From positions 124,001-188,000 of the forward strand of contig NZ_NJIG01000004.1 in the NCBI RefSeq assembly GCF_002209535.1: a stretch of 64,000 bases of DNA, in the 5' to 3' direction. Positions 1-9,179 of the stretch are shown in pieces. The DNA comes from Achromobacter marplatensis (lineage in GTDB: Bacteria > Pseudomonadota > Gammaproteobacteria > Burkholderiales > Burkholderiaceae_B). Below the pieces are notes generated by a model that saw only the letters and a program-made list of their open reading frames with translations, was not told where the DNA came from and ran no database searches. Numbering within the stretch: the stretch's first letter is position 1; each line of letters opens with the position of its first letter. The position numbers and the translations under genes were made by a program.

Positions 1-398
1 TCATGAACCACAACCTGGAAACCGTGCCGCGCCTGTACAAGCAGGCCCGCCCGGGTTCGGACTATATGCACTCCTTGAAACTGCTGGCCGAATTCAAGAA
101 GCTGCATCCGGAAGTGCCCACCAAGTCCGGCCTGATGCTGGGCCTGGGCGAGACGGACGAAGAAATCCTGCAAGTCATGCGCGACATGCGCGAACACAAT
201 GTGGACATGCTGACGATCGGCCAGTACTTGCAACCGTCGGAGCACCACCTGCCCGTGCTGCGCTACGTGCACCCGGACACCTTCGCCATGTTCGAGCGTG
301 AAGCCTATGCAATGGGCTTCTCGCATGCGGCAGTGGGCGCGATGGTGCGGTCTTCGTATCACGCGGACGAGCAGGCGCACGCGGCCGGGGTGAACTGA
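1..398 (+). CDS. lipA: Lipoyl synthase, C-terminal part (5' end outside window)
   Basis: This is the last 132 or so residues of a radical-SAM lipoyl synthase, which inserts two sulfurs into protein-bound octanoyl groups to make lipoyl cofactors for the 2-oxoacid dehydrogenases. Visible family features are the NLETVPRLY block near the start, the [11 protein letters not shown] segment and the [12 protein letters not shown] block, followed by the short C-terminal tail with the RSSYHADEQ motif containing the conserved serine that ligates the auxiliary 4Fe-4S cluster. The reading frame is open to the first base of the window, so the ATG at 3 is internal and the radical-SAM CxxxCxxC motif lies upstream, unseen. 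It converges on the rhamnose operon only 11 bp after its stop. Identification is secure; only the truncation limits it. Confidence 0.95.
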   Translation, partial: MNHNLETVPRLYKQARPGSDYMHSLKLLAEFKKLHPEVPTKSGLMLGLGETDEEILQVMRDMREHNVDMLTIGQYLQPSEHHLPVLRYVHPDTFAMFEREAYAMGFSHAAVGAMVRSSYHADEQAHAAGVN

Positions 399-409
399 GT
401 CAGCCTGAG

Positions 410-952
410 TCAGCCCGTTTCGGCGTCGTTCAGGGACACGCCGTTAGCGTCCTTCGCGGACAACAACGGCGTCATGCTGCCCGGCCAGGTAATGCCCACG
501 GCCGGATCGTCCCAGCGGATGCAGCGCTCGTAGTGCGGGGCGTAGTAGTCCGTCGCCTTGTACAGGACGTCGGCGGAATCCGACAGCGTCAGGAAACCGT
601 GGGCGAATCCTTCGGGGATCCACATCTGGCGCTTGTTCTCTGCCGAGAGCACCACGCCAACCCATCGCCCGAAGGTCGGCGACGTGCGCCGCACGTCGAC
701 CGCCACGTCGAATATCTCGCCCGCGCATACGCGCACCAGCTTGCCTTGCGGCTGCGTCACTTGATAGTGCAGGCCGCGCAAGACGCCCTTGGCCGAGCGC
801 GAATGGTTGTCCTGCACGAAGCGGCGCGAGAGGCCGGTCGCGGCTTCGAAAACGTCCTGGTTGAAGCTCTCGAAGAAGAAGCCGCGCGCGTCGTTGAACA
901 CGCGGGGTTCCAGGACCAGCACGTCTGGAATGGCTTGCGCAAGGGATTTCAT
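410..952 (-). CDS. rfbC: dTDP-4-dehydrorhamnose 3,5-epimerase
   Basis: A 180-residue RmlC. It epimerises C3 and C5 of dTDP-4-keto-6-deoxyglucose in the third step of dTDP-L-rhamnose synthesis, in the cytoplasm. The length is right for the family and the cupin core is present: the LEPRVFNDARGFFFES opening, the QDNHSRSAKGVLRGLHYQ motif carrying the active-site His, the GEIFDVAVDVR strand and the IPEGFAHGFLTLSD segment. Its ATG overlaps the rfbA stop in an ATGA arrangement, so it is the last, translationally coupled gene of a four-gene operon rfbB-rfbD-rfbA-rfbC. dTDP-rhamnose is normally used for LPS or capsule; no glycosyltransferase for it is attached here. Confidence 0.96.
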   Translation of the reverse strand: MKSLAQAIPDVLVLEPRVFNDARGFFFESFNQDVFEAATGLSRRFVQDNHSRSAKGVLRGLHYQVTQPQGKLVRVCAGEIFDVAVDVRRTSPTFGRWVGVVLSAENKRQMWIPEGFAHGFLTLSDSADVLYKATDYYAPHYERCIRWDDPAVGITWPGSMTPLLSAKDANGVSLNDAETG

Positions 953-1833
953 CAGAACACCTTATCCACCAGGACACGCATCAGGTATTGGCCATAGCCG
1001 CTTTTGGACAAGGGCGCGGCCAGCTTTTCCAGGGCGTCGGCGCTGATCCACTGCTGGCGGAAGGCGATTTCTTCCGGACACGCCACCTTCAATCCCTGGC
1101 GGTGTTCCAGCGTGGCGATGAACTGGCTGGCTTCCAGCAGCGATTCGTGGGTGCCGGTGTCCAGCCAGGCAAAGCCGCGTCCCATGATCTCCACGCTCAG
1201 CTTGCCTTGCTTCAGGTAGTGCTGGTTCACGTCTGTGATCTCGAGTTCGCCGCGCGCGGACGGCCGGATGCCGCGGGCGACGTCGATCACATCGTTGTCG
1301 TAGAAATACAGGCCGGTGACGGCATAGCCGGATCGGGGGCGGGCGGGCTTTTCCTCGATGGACAGCACCTTGCCGTCGCGGTCGAATTCGGCCACGCCGT
1401 AGCGCTCCGGGTCCTGCACGTGATAGGTGAACACGGTGGCGCCGTCCGGGCGTCCGTTGGCGTTTTGCAGCAGCCGGGGCAGTTCGTGGCCGTAGAAGAT
1501 GTTGTCGCCCAGGACCAGCGCGCACGGGTCTTGCCCGATGAAGGGTGCGCCGATCAGGAACGCCTGCGCCAACCCGTCGGGCGAGGGTTGCACCGCGTAG
1601 GCAAGATTCAAACCCCATTGCGATCCGTCGCCCAACAATTGCTGGAACCGCGGCGTGTCCTGCGGCGTCGAGATGATCAGGATGTCGCGGATGCCCGCCA
1701 GCATCAACGTGGTGAGGGGGTAGTAGACCATCGGCTTGTCGAAGACCGGCAGCAGTTGCTTGCTGACCGCCAGCGTCGCCGGATGCAGTCGTTCGCCGGC
1801 GCCGCCGGCCAGCACTATGCCTTTACGCATCAT
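952..1833 (-). CDS. rfbA: Glucose-1-phosphate thymidylyltransferase
   Basis: A 293-residue RmlA. It joins dTTP and glucose-1-phosphate to give dTDP-glucose, the first committed step of dTDP-rhamnose synthesis. The nucleotidyltransferase signature [16 protein letters not shown] is at residues 4-19, followed by [16 protein letters not shown], the metal-binding LGDNIFYG and the [13 protein letters not shown] motif. The frame stays open far upstream, but the conserved N-terminus MMRKG fixes the start at 1833, where the ATG overlaps the rfbD stop (ATGA). The 3' end overlaps the rfbC start in the same way, which argues for translational coupling along the operon. Confidence 0.96.
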   Translation of the reverse strand: MMRKGIVLAGGAGERLHPATLAVSKQLLPVFDKPMVYYPLTTLMLAGIRDILIISTPQDTPRFQQLLGDGSQWGLNLAYAVQPSPDGLAQAFLIGAPFIGQDPCALVLGDNIFYGHELPRLLQNANGRPDGATVFTYHVQDPERYGVAEFDRDGKVLSIEEKPARPRSGYAVTGLYFYDNDVIDVARGIRPSARGELEITDVNQHYLKQGKLSVEIMGRGFAWLDTGTHESLLEASQFIATLEHRQGLKVACPEEIAFRQQWISADALEKLAAPLSKSGYGQYLMRVLVDKVF

Positions 1834-2726
1834 GTGAATTCCCCGCGCGCCGAAAGTTGATCCAGGAAGCGGTCCGCGCCTTGCGTCCAGGAGGGCAGCG
1901 GCAGCGCCAGTGCGGCCGAGAGCCGCGTGGTGTCCAGCCTTGAATTGTGCGGGCGTTTGGCCGCGGCGGGGTAGTCTTTCGAGGCGATGGCGCGGATCCG
2001 ATCCGGAGTCAGTGCCAGGGCCGCGCCCCGCGCCGCAGCGCCGGAAACCAGATAGCGCGCGAAGGCATGCCAACTGGTGGCGCCGCCGGCAGCCAGATGA
2101 TAGATGCCGGCCGGCAGCCGCTGTTGTCGGTGGCGGGCCACGGCCTGTGCCGTGACGTCGGCGATCAGCGAGGCGGAGGTCGGTGCGCCGATCTGGTCTG
2201 CCACGACATCCAGATGGTCCCGGGTCCGAGCCAGACGCAGGATCGATGTGGGGAAGTTGCGGCCGTGCGGCGCGTAGACCCAGCTGCAGCGGAACACCAG
2301 CGCGTCGCAGCCGCTTTCCAGCACTGCCGACTCCCCTGCGAGTTTGGTGGCGCCATAGACGTTCAGCGGGCGGGGCGTATCGGTTTCCGTGTACGGCTGG
2401 TCGCTGTCGCCGTCGAAGACATAGTCGGTGGAATAGTGCACCAGCAGGGCGCTTGCGTCCTTCGCGTACTGCGCCAGCGCGGCGACCGCCTGCGCGTTGA
2501 CCTGACCAGCCGCCTCCCGATCGGTTTCGGCCTGGTCCACGGCGGTATAGGCCGCCGCGTTCACGATTACATCGGGACGGTGCGCAGCCAAGGCGCGCAG
2601 CAAGGCATCCTGATCGCGCAGGTCGACGTCGCCGTGGCCAAGCGGGACGACCTCGCCCAGTGCGGGCAAGGCGTGCCGCAGTTCCTGACCAATCTGACCC
2701 GCTTTGCCCAGCAGTAGGATCTTCAC
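1830..2726 (-). CDS. rfbD: dTDP-4-dehydrorhamnose reductase
   Basis: A 298-residue RmlD, the short-chain reductase that converts dTDP-4-keto-L-rhamnose to dTDP-L-rhamnose with NAD(P)H. It starts [16 protein letters not shown] with the Gly-rich nucleotide-binding loop, has the [17 protein letters not shown] block, the catalytic YSTDYVFDG motif (Thr/Tyr) and the YGATKLAGE motif carrying the YxxxK pair. It lies 9 bp after rfbB and overlaps rfbA by four bases. All four pathway enzymes are present, so the operon is functionally complete. Confidence 0.96.
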   Translation of the reverse strand: MKILLLGKAGQIGQELRHALPALGEVVPLGHGDVDLRDQDALLRALAAHRPDVIVNAAAYTAVDQAETDREAAGQVNAQAVAALAQYAKDASALLVHYSTDYVFDGDSDQPYTETDTPRPLNVYGATKLAGESAVLESGCDALVFRCSWVYAPHGRNFPTSILRLARTRDHLDVVADQIGAPTSASLIADVTAQAVARHRQQRLPAGIYHLAAGGATSWHAFARYLVSGAAARGAALALTPDRIRAIASKDYPAAAKRPHNSRLDTTRLSAALALPLPSWTQGADRFLDQLSARGEFT

Positions 2727-2735
2727 GCGGTTCCG

Positions 2736-3785
2736 CTAAATCGTGGAGTGGGTGCGATAAGCGCCGCTGGCAACATTTGCCACCCATTGCGCTTCGTCCA
2801 GGTACCACTGCACCGTCTTGCGGATGCCGGATTCGAAGGTCTCGGCCGGTATCCATCCCAGGTCGCGCTGCAGGCGCGTCGCGTCCACGGCATAGCGGCG
2901 GTCATGGCCGGCCCGGTCCGGCACGTGGACGATCTGCGATGCGTACGACTGGCCGTCGGCCCGCGGCCGGCGCTCGTCCAGCAGCGCGCACAGGCCTCGC
3001 ACCAGATCCAGATTGGTCTTTTCGTTCCAGCCGCCCACGTTGTAAGTCGCGCCCGGAACACCGGCTTGCAGCATCCGGCGGATGGCGTCGCAGTGGTCGG
3101 CCACATACAGCCAATCCCGCCGCTGCAGGCCGTCGCCGTAGATCGGCAGCGGCTTGCCGGCGAACGCGTTGTGGATCACCAGGGGAATCAGCTTTTCCGG
3201 AAACTGCCGCGGGCCGTAGTTGTTCGAGCAATTCGACGTCAGGACGGGCAGCCCGTAAGTCTGGTGATAGGCACGCACCAGGTGGTCGCTGGCCGCCTTG
3301 CTGGCGGAATAGGGGCTGTTCGGCGCGTAGCAGGTCAGCTCGGTGAACGCAGGGGCGTCTTCGTCCAGCGAGCCATAGACTTCGTCGGTGGAAATATGCA
3401 CAAAGCGGAAATCCGCCTTGTCGCCGTCGTCCAGCGCCGACCAATAGTGGCGTACGGCCTCCAGCAGGTGGAAGGTCCCGACGACGTTCGCCTGCAGGAA
3501 CGTGCCCGGATCGGCGATGGACCGGTCGACGTGGGTCTCGGCGGCGAAATTGATCAGAGCGCGAGGGCGGTGCGTGTGCAACAGCGCCGACACCGCCGCC
3601 TGATCGGCGATGTCGCCGTGGACGAAGGTGTGCCGCGCGTCGAGCGCCAGCGATGCCAGATTGTCCAGATTGCCGGCGTAGGTCAGCTTGTCCAGCGTGA
3701 CGACCGGTTCGTCGCTGCGGGCAAGCCAGTCCAGGACGAAGTTGGACCCGATAAAGCCGGCGCCGCCGGTGACGATAATGCTCAT
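2736..3785 (-). CDS. rfbB: dTDP-glucose 4,6-dehydratase
   Basis: A 349-residue RmlB, an extended SDR that dehydrates dTDP-glucose to dTDP-4-keto-6-deoxyglucose. The start at 3785 is chosen because the protein then begins [16 protein letters not shown] with the Rossmann GxxGxxG loop; the frame is open 75 codons further upstream but encodes nothing family-like. Other motifs are [12 protein letters not shown], the [13 protein letters not shown] active-site segment with the TDE triad, [12 protein letters not shown] with YxxxK, and [15 protein letters not shown]. It is the first gene of the rhamnose operon; about 50 bp separate it from the upstream adenosyltransferase gene on the same strand, so the two may be co-transcribed. 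Confidence 0.96.
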   Translation of the reverse strand: MSIIVTGGAGFIGSNFVLDWLARSDEPVVTLDKLTYAGNLDNLASLALDARHTFVHGDIADQAAVSALLHTHRPRALINFAAETHVDRSIADPGTFLQANVVGTFHLLEAVRHYWSALDDGDKADFRFVHISTDEVYGSLDEDAPAFTELTCYAPNSPYSASKAASDHLVRAYHQTYGLPVLTSNCSNNYGPRQFPEKLIPLVIHNAFAGKPLPIYGDGLQRRDWLYVADHCDAIRRMLQAGVPGATYNVGGWNEKTNLDLVRGLCALLDERRPRADGQSYASQIVHVPDRAGHDRRYAVDATRLQRDLGWIPAETFESGIRKTVQWYLDEAQWVANVASGAYRTHSTI

Positions 3786-3835
3786 GTGCTTGGAAATCTG
3801 AAGGCCGGGGACGTCCGGCGTGTCGCAGCCACGCC

Positions 3836-4390
3836 TTAGCGGCGCGCCTGGGCTCCCGCCCAGAACGTGTCTTTCTGCCCCGCATGCTGGTTTATACAAC
3901 GGGCCAGCACGAACATCAGGTCCGACAACCGGTTCAGGTACTGGCGCACCGGAGGATTCACAGATTCGGCCCCCGCCAGCGCCACCACCGCCCGTTCTGC
4001 CCGCCGGCACACCGTACGCGCCACGTGTGCCTGCGCTGCGGCGCGAGTGCCGCCCGGCAGAATGAATTCGCGCAGCGGGGCCAGCGTCGCGTTGTAGTGC
4101 GCCAACCGCGCATCCAGGCGGGCGATTTGCGCGTCAGTCACGGCGGCGTGGCCGGGAATGCAGAGTTCCGCGCCCATGTCGAAGAGGTCGTGCTGGATCG
4201 CCATCAGGTCCAGCGAAATCTCGGGCGGCAGGGGGTCAGTCAGCAGCAGGCCAATGGCGCTGTTCAGTTCGTCGACGTCGCCCAGCGCCGCGATGCGGGG
4301 GCCATCCTTGGGAACGCGTGATCCGTCCCCCAGCCCTGTCGTGCCGTCGTCTCCGGTGCGGGTGGCAATGACGGATAAGCGGTTGGCCAT
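3836..4390 (-). CDS. Cob(I)alamin adenosyltransferase, PduO type
   Basis: A 184-residue PduO-family ATP:cob(I)alamin adenosyltransferase, which transfers the adenosyl group of ATP to reduced cobalamin to make coenzyme B12. Family features are the N-terminal ATRTGDDGTTGL segment (ATP-binding, TGDxGxT type), the GDVDELNSAIGL block and the helical RTVCRRAERAVVAL and YLNRLSDLMFVLAR motifs. I place the start at 4390 (MANRLSVIATRTG), since the 28 upstream codons in frame are proline/arginine-rich and unlike the family. In this phylogenetic group the gene is usually a stand-alone scavenging or recycling function, and no B12 enzyme is adjacent here. Confidence 0.92.
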   Translation of the reverse strand: MANRLSVIATRTGDDGTTGLGDGSRVPKDGPRIAALGDVDELNSAIGLLLTDPLPPEISLDLMAIQHDLFDMGAELCIPGHAAVTDAQIARLDARLAHYNATLAPLREFILPGGTRAAAQAHVARTVCRRAERAVVALAGAESVNPPVRQYLNRLSDLMFVLARCINQHAGQKDTFWAGAQARR

Positions 4391-4603
4391 GGGGAGTGTC
4401 CTGAATCGGGGAAAAGGAAGGGGCGGATTGCGTCCGGGGGTAAGCGCACGCCCGGGCGGACGGCCGCTTCGCAATCAACTGTAAGGATTGTTGCGTCGAC
4501 CCCGCCGGAACTGTTGCATAACGGCGGTATCCTAGCATTGTGGAAAGCAGGAAGGGCGCGGGTTTCGGCCCCTCGGCTTTCGCTGTCAATGGAGGACGCC
4601 TGT

Positions 4604-4912
4604 ATGGCTTTTGACCGCAAATATGCAATGCCCATGGCTATCGCTACCGCGATGGCCGTCGTGACCCTGGCTACGCCCTTGGCGTTCGCGCAAACGGCCG
4701 ACGCCAGCGGCGAAGTGCGCCGGGTGGATCCGGCCGCGGGCAAGGTCACGATCAAGCACGACGAGATCAAGGCCCTGGACCTGCCGGCCATGACGCTGGT
4801 CTATGAGGCCGATCCGCCGGCCCTGCTGTCCAAGATCAAGGCGGGCGACAAGGTCCGCTTCACGGCCACCCGCAAGGACGGCAAGTATGTCGTGACGGCG
4901 ATAACGAACTGA
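4604..4912 (+). CDS. CusF/CopC-like small periplasmic copper-binding protein (degenerate site)
   Basis: A 102-residue protein with a signal peptide (about residues 1-29, ending LATPLAFA) and a CusF-type beta-barrel domain. The start at 4604 follows a strong GGAGG 8 bases upstream. In CusF, copper is held by one His, two Met and a capping Trp. Counting from His52, only the first Met (Met63, in the PAMT motif) is kept; the Trp position is Leu60 and the second Met position is Leu65. The fold is therefore well supported, but high-affinity Cu(I)/Ag(I) binding is doubtful. No cus or cop genes are nearby. A periplasmic copper-related role is an inference from the family. Confidence 0.8.
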   Translation: MAFDRKYAMPMAIATAMAVVTLATPLAFAQTADASGEVRRVDPAAGKVTIKHDEIKALDLPAMTLVYEADPPALLSKIKAGDKVRFTATRKDGKYVVTAITN

Positions 4913-4924
4913 CGCCGCGCCATG

Positions 4925-4963
4925 AAAAACGCCGTTTACCGCAAAATTGCGATAAACGGCGTT
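4925..4963 (-). terminator. Rho-independent terminator of hslVU
   Basis: A perfect 11-bp inverted repeat (4928-4938 with 4953-4963) encloses a second, smaller palindrome. On the minus strand it is followed by a run of T (A run at 4925-4929 on the plus strand), the expected layout for termination of transcripts leaving hslU. On the plus strand no T tract follows, so it is at best a weak terminator for the CusF-like gene. Confidence 0.85.
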
Positions 4964-4998
4964 GATCCGAAGGGAGCGCGCCAGGCGCGCCGCCCGAC

Positions 4999-6333
4999 TT
5001 ACAGCACGTAGCGCGCCAGGTCCTGGCTGCTGGCGGCTTCCGCCAACTGCGAGTTGACGTAGGCGGCGTCGATCTTTACGTGCTTGTCCTGGCTGGACGT
5101 CGCGTCGAACGACAGCTCGTCCAACAGCTTTTCCATCACCGTGTACAGACGGCGGGCGCCGATGTTCTCGGTGGTCTCGTTCACGTCGTAGGCCAGTTCG
5201 GCCAGGCGGCGCACGCCCTCATCCGTGAACTCCAACTGCACGTCTTCGGTGGCCATCAGCGCGGTGTACTGCTTGGTCAGTGAGGCGTCTGTGTCGGACA
5301 GGATGCGCACGAAGTCTTCGGCGGTCAGCGATTCCAGTTCCACGCGGATCGGGAAACGGCCTTGCAGCTCGGGAATCAGATCCGACGGGCGGGCCAGGTG
5401 GAATGCGCCCGACGCGATGAACAGGATGTGGTCGGTGCGGACCATGCCGTAGCGCGTGTTGACGGTCGTGCCTTCAACCAGCGGCAGCAGGTCGCGCTGC
5501 ACGCCCTGGCGCGATACGTCGGCGCCGCCCGATTCCTGGCGGGCCGCGATCTTGTCGATCTCGTCCAGGAAGACGATGCCGTTCTGTTCGACGTTGTTGA
5601 TGGCCACGGTGCGCAGGTCTTCTTCGTTGACGCGCTTGGCGGCTTCTTCGTCGACGATCAGCTTGAAGGCTTCGCGCACCTTCATCTTCTTGGGCTTTTT
5701 CTTGTCGCGGGCCATGCCGGCGAACATGCCGCGCAGCTGCTCGGCCATTTCTTCCATGCCGGGGGGCGTCATGACGTCCATCTGCGGCGCGGCCTGGGCC
5801 ACTTCGATCTCGATTTCCAGATCGTCGATCTTGCCTTCGCGCAGGCGTTTCCTGAATGTCTGGCGGGCGCTGTTGTCTTCGCCACGTTCCGGTTCGCCGG
5901 AGGCGCCGCGAGCGGGCGGGACCAGGGCGTCCAGGATGCGGTCTTCGGCGGCGTCTTCGGCCTGGGTGCGCACGCGGCGCATTTCCAGTTCACGCGTCTG
6001 CTTGATCGAGTACTCGGTCAGGTCGCGGATGATGGTGTCGACGTCGCGGCCCACATAGCCCACTTCCGTGAACTTGGTGGCTTCGATCTTGATGAAGGGC
6101 GCGTTGGCCAGCTTGGCCAGGCGGCGCGCGATCTCGGTCTTGCCCACGCCGGTGGGGCCGATCATCAGGATGTTCTTGGGGTGGATTTCGTGGCGCAGGG
6201 GCTCGGCGACCTGCTGGCGGCGCCAGCGGTTGCGCAAGGCCACGGCGACCGCGCGCTTGGCGCGGTTCTGGCCGACGATGTATTTGTCGAGTTCGGAGAC
6301 GATCTCTCCGGGCGTCATGTTGGATGCGGACAT
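4999..6333 (-). CDS. hslU: ATP-dependent protease ATPase subunit HslU (ClpY)
   Basis: A 444-residue AAA+ unfoldase that recognises, unfolds and feeds substrates into the HslV peptidase ring. Motifs: the N-terminal [16 protein letters not shown] block, Walker A GPTGVGKT near residue 60, the pore-loop segment around VGYVGRDVD, Walker [12 protein letters not shown], and the C-terminal LARYVL tail that inserts into HslV to activate it. The middle (I) domain carries the family's acidic and basic insertion. The length matches the family (about 443). hslV lies 73 bp upstream on the same strand; the pair shares the terminator downstream of hslU. Confidence 0.97.
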   Translation of the reverse strand: MSASNMTPGEIVSELDKYIVGQNRAKRAVAVALRNRWRRQQVAEPLRHEIHPKNILMIGPTGVGKTEIARRLAKLANAPFIKIEATKFTEVGYVGRDVDTIIRDLTEYSIKQTRELEMRRVRTQAEDAAEDRILDALVPPARGASGEPERGEDNSARQTFRKRLREGKIDDLEIEIEVAQAAPQMDVMTPPGMEEMAEQLRGMFAGMARDKKKPKKMKVREAFKLIVDEEAAKRVNEEDLRTVAINNVEQNGIVFLDEIDKIAARQESGGADVSRQGVQRDLLPLVEGTTVNTRYGMVRTDHILFIASGAFHLARPSDLIPELQGRFPIRVELESLTAEDFVRILSDTDASLTKQYTALMATEDVQLEFTDEGVRRLAELAYDVNETTENIGARRLYTVMEKLLDELSFDATSSQDKHVKIDAAYVNSQLAEAASSQDLARYVL

Positions 6334-6406
6334 GAGGGCGAATCCTTGAAGCTAGGGCGGGCTGGGGAGGCGGCCGCGGCGCACGGGGTGCGCCGCGTGG
6401 CGGGCG

Positions 6407-6946
6407 TCAGTCGCCCAGCGTTTCGATGACGTGGTTCTGGTTGGTGTAGATGCAGAGATCGCCGGCGATTTCCAGCGATTGCTTGACGACGGTCTCGGGC
6501 GACAGATCGGTGTTGCGCAGCAACGCCAGGGCAGCCGATTGGGCGTAGGCGCCGCCGGAGCCGATGGCCGCCAGGCCGTGTTCGGGTTCCAGCACATCGC
6601 CGTTGCCGGTCAACACCAGGGTGTGCTCGGTGTCGGCGACGATCAGCATGGCTTCCAGCCGGCGCAGGACGCGGTCGGTGCGCCAGTCGCGGGTCAGTTC
6701 GACCGCGGCGCGCATCAGGTTGCCCTGGTGCTTTTCCAGCTTGGCTTCGAAACGTTCCTGCAACGTGAATGCGTCGGCGGTGGCGCCGGCGAAACCGGCC
6801 AGGATCTTGTCGTGGTACAGGCGGCGGATTTTGCGGGCCGTGCCCTTGACGACGATGTTGCCCAGGGTGACCTGGCCATCGCCGCCGAGCGCGACGCGGT
6901 TGCCGCGGCGCACACACACGATGGTGGTGGCGTGAAATTGTTCCAT
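6407..6946 (-). CDS. hslV: ATP-dependent protease peptidase subunit HslV (ClpQ)
   Basis: A 179-residue N-terminal-nucleophile peptidase forming the double-hexamer core of the HslUV protease. The conserved block [21 protein letters not shown] contains the catalytic Thr, but it is preceded by six residues (MEQFHA), so a short propeptide must be removed to expose the Thr, rather than just the initiator Met as in E. coli. The remainder ([39 protein letters not shown]) matches the family throughout. It is the promoter-proximal gene of hslVU and starts about 120 bp after the dksA stop, downstream of the dksA terminator. Confidence 0.97.
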   Translation of the reverse strand: MEQFHATTIVCVRRGNRVALGGDGQVTLGNIVVKGTARKIRRLYHDKILAGFAGATADAFTLQERFEAKLEKHQGNLMRAAVELTRDWRTDRVLRRLEAMLIVADTEHTLVLTGNGDVLEPEHGLAAIGSGGAYAQSAALALLRNTDLSPETVVKQSLEIAGDLCIYTNQNHVIETLGD

Positions 6947-7035
6947 GCGTTCCTTCCTTTGAAAGGACTAGCTGGGGGCGGTTGACCGGAAATCAAGGCT
7001 GCGGGCGTGCATCCTCTGGGTCGGCAAAAAGGACA

Positions 7036-7071
7036 ATAAAAAAGGCTATGCCGGAAACCAGCATAGCCTTT
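7036..7071 (-). terminator. Rho-independent terminator of dksA
   Basis: A perfect 11-bp stem (7041-7051 with 7061-7071) and a 9-base loop. Reading on the minus strand it lies about 29 bp after the dksA stop and runs into a T-rich tract (plus-strand A run at 7036-7043). It separates dksA from hslVU transcription. Confidence 0.87.
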
Positions 7072-7099
7072 CAGGGCATGGTGTGAAATACGGGACGGA

Positions 7100-7564
7100 T
7101 TAGTCGCCGTACAGCTTTTGGCGCATTTCACGGCGTTCCTGCGCTTCCAGCGACAGGGTGGCCGTGGGGCGGGCCAACAGGCGGGGTACGCCGATCGGTT
7201 CGCCCGTTTCTTCACACCAGCCGTATTCGCCGCTGTCGATGCGGGCGATGGACTGTTGCACCTTTTTCAGCAGCTTGCGCTCGCGGTCGCGGGTGCGCAG
7301 CTCCAGGGCGTGTTCTTCCTCGATGGTGGCGCGGTCGGCGGGATCGGGCACGAACTGCGTTTCGCGCAGGTGCTCAGTCGTTTCGCCGGCGTTGGCCAGG
7401 ATGTCCTGTTCGAGTTGTTTGAGCCGTTCCTTGAAGAAAGCCAGCTGGCGTTCGTTCATATAGTCGGACTCGGGCATGGCCAGCAATTCCTTCTCGCTGG
7501 GCAGATCAATCGCCGTATCGCTCGTCGACTTGCTTGATTTTTTGGTTGCTGCCTTGGTAGCCAT
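7100..7564 (-). CDS. dksA: RNA polymerase-binding transcription factor DksA, cysteine-depleted form
   Basis: A 154-residue DksA, which enters the RNA polymerase secondary channel and works with ppGpp to adjust rRNA and amino-acid promoters. The coiled-coil tip with the key acidic residues is intact (DPADRATIEEE, then RTRDRERKLLKK). The C-terminal zinc finger is not: the four Cys positions of the E. coli protein read Cys, Thr, Ser, Ala here (WCEETG and TLSLEAQ segments), so zinc is probably not bound. The N-terminus has a lysine/serine-rich extension. It has its own terminator and lies directly downstream of a zinc-chaperone-type GTPase gene. Confidence 0.94.
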   Translation of the reverse strand: MATKAATKKSSKSTSDTAIDLPSEKELLAMPESDYMNERQLAFFKERLKQLEQDILANAGETTEHLRETQFVPDPADRATIEEEHALELRTRDRERKLLKKVQQSIARIDSGEYGWCEETGEPIGVPRLLARPTATLSLEAQERREMRQKLYGD

Positions 7565-7690
7565 GAAAACACTCCACTATGAATCGATCCTGGCGCGGGC
7601 GTCCTTTCCCAGTCCGTGTTGCTTGCTGCTTACGCTATTCGTACCTCACAGTACTGCCTTCGTCGCATCGCGTCACGTCGGGAAGGGGGA

Positions 7691-8809
7691 TTACCCCGCC
7701 AGGCACTGCTCCAAGCCCCGGGTGAAAATCTCCTGGGGCAGCTTACGTCCGATGAACACCATCTTGGTGGACGGTTTTTCGGCCGCGGTCCACGGCTTGC
7801 CGGGTTCGGCGCCCATCATCATGTGCACACCCTGGAACAACATGCGGCGGTTGATGCCCTTCATGTACAGGATGCCCTTGTAACGCATCAGGTCGGGACC
7901 ATAGACCTGCACCACGCCACCCAGGAATTCCTCAAGGCGCGCGGGATCGAACGGCTTGTTGGAACGGAACACGAACGCGCCGATTTCGTCGTCGTGCTGG
8001 TGGTGGTGATGATGGTGGGCATGATTGCAATGCGCCCCGCAGTCGCCGTCGTGCTCATGGTCGTGATCGTGGGCATGGCCGTGATCGTGCCCGTGGTCAT
8101 GCCCATGGTCGTGGGCGGCGTCGGGGTGTTCATCGGCCAGGAATTCCGGGTCGATGTCCAGAATGGAATTCAGGTTGAAGCCGCTGATGTCGATGATGGA
8201 CTTCAGGTCGACTTCGCCGAAGTTGACCGGCGTGATCGGCGCGCGCGGGTTCATGTGAACCAGGCGGTGGCGCAGCGCTTCGTAGTCGACTTCGTTGACC
8301 AGGTCGCGCTTGGAGATCAGGATGCGGTCGGCAAAACCGACCTGCTTCTGGGCTTCCGGTTGCGCGTCCAGCGTAGCCATGCCGTGCTTGGCGTCGACCA
8401 CCGTCACCACCGCATCCAGGCGGTAGTACTCGGCGATGTCGTCATCCATGAAGAACGTCTGGCAAACGGGACCGGGGTTGGCCATGCCGGTCGTTTCGAG
8501 GATGACGCGTTCGAAATTCAGTTCGCCGGCTTCGCGCTTGGCGCGCAGCTCGGACAGGGTGCGCATCAGGTCGCCACGGACCGTGCAGCAGACGCAGCCG
8601 TTGGACAGTTCGATGATTTCTTCATCGCTGTCTTGCACGAGCAGGTCGTTGTCGATGCTTTCCGGTCCGAATTCGTTTTCGATGACCGCAACGCGGCGGC
8701 CGTGGAATTCGGTCAGGATGCGTTTGAGCAGGGTGGTCTTGCCCGCACCGAGAAAGCCGGTGAGGATGGTGACGGGAACCATTTTGTCCAAACTGCGCGG
8801 GGTGTTCAT
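7691..8809 (-). CDS. CobW/COG0523-family GTPase, probable zinc metallochaperone
   Basis: A 372-residue G3E-family GTPase. The P-loop GFLGAGKTTLLKR is at about residues 18-30, Walker B-type EFGPESIDND follows, and the CXCC metal site is clear (GCVCCTVRGDL). An exceptionally His/Asp-rich stretch at about residues 235-275, with HDHGHDHG repeats and a run of His, is a metal-binding linker before the CobW C-terminal domain. COG0523 proteins insert or deliver metals at the cost of GTP; with zur and znu genes next door, zinc under scarcity is the likely metal. A cobalamin role is unlikely because no cob genes are present. No clear Zur box was found directly upstream. Confidence 0.88.
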   Translation of the reverse strand: MNTPRSLDKMVPVTILTGFLGAGKTTLLKRILTEFHGRRVAVIENEFGPESIDNDLLVQDSDEEIIELSNGCVCCTVRGDLMRTLSELRAKREAGELNFERVILETTGMANPGPVCQTFFMDDDIAEYYRLDAVVTVVDAKHGMATLDAQPEAQKQVGFADRILISKRDLVNEVDYEALRHRLVHMNPRAPITPVNFGEVDLKSIIDISGFNLNSILDIDPEFLADEHPDAAHDHGHDHGHDHGHAHDHDHEHDGDCGAHCNHAHHHHHHQHDDEIGAFVFRSNKPFDPARLEEFLGGVVQVYGPDLMRYKGILYMKGINRRMLFQGVHMMMGAEPGKPWTAAEKPSTKMVFIGRKLPQEIFTRGLEQCLAG

Positions 8810-9179
8810 GGCGAAGCTGCTAGCGTGAGGTCAAGGCTGAAGTCTAGGCATTCAACTCATGGGCCTGGCAGGGGATTTTTCCCGTGCAGGATGATGTTTG
8901 CCACAGGCTGCGAAGGCCGCCAACAGCGGCCGGACGCAGGATTACAGCACAGTCGGGGGCAGGGGGCAAACCCCGGGTCAACCCAGGGGCCGAAGCCGTC
9001 CGGATCGCGGCTGTACGCCGTCAAGTATCGGGCGATATCACTATTTTGGGACGGTTTGCCGGATTTCAAGGGCGGCGGCGGCCCTGGCCCGATGAGGGGC
9101 AGAGGGCGGCGGTGAGGCGTCCTTCCTCCCGCGGGCGGGGCGCGCCAGGCGGACGCCGTCCGCCGGATGGCGCCGATGC
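8810..9179. other. Intergenic region between zur and the COG0523 GTPase gene (370 bp)
   Basis: No convincing gene is present; a 70-codon minus-strand frame (8857-9069) has arginine/proline-rich, low-information content and no ribosome binding site. A 7-bp inverted repeat with a 3-base loop (9148-9154 with 9158-9164) lies just past the zur stop and could weaken read-through, but it lacks a T tract. The promoter of the GTPase gene must lie in the right-hand portion. I saw no B12-box or other known riboswitch core here. Confidence 0.5.

Noticed and set aside
1834..2856. Long upstream extension of the rfbA frame
   Set aside because: It runs antiparallel in another frame through rfbD and is shadow coding; the conserved [11 protein letters not shown] start and the ATGA overlap with rfbD decide the true start.
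7691..8809. Cobalamin-synthesis role of the CobW-family GTPase
   Set aside because: No cob genes are adjacent and the zinc uptake and regulation genes are next to it; the His-rich linker also fits zinc.
8857..9069. 70-codon minus-strand frame in the zur-GTPase intergenic region
   Set aside because: No ribosome binding site, low-information Pro/Arg-rich content and no family resemblance; GC-rich DNA yields such frames by chance.
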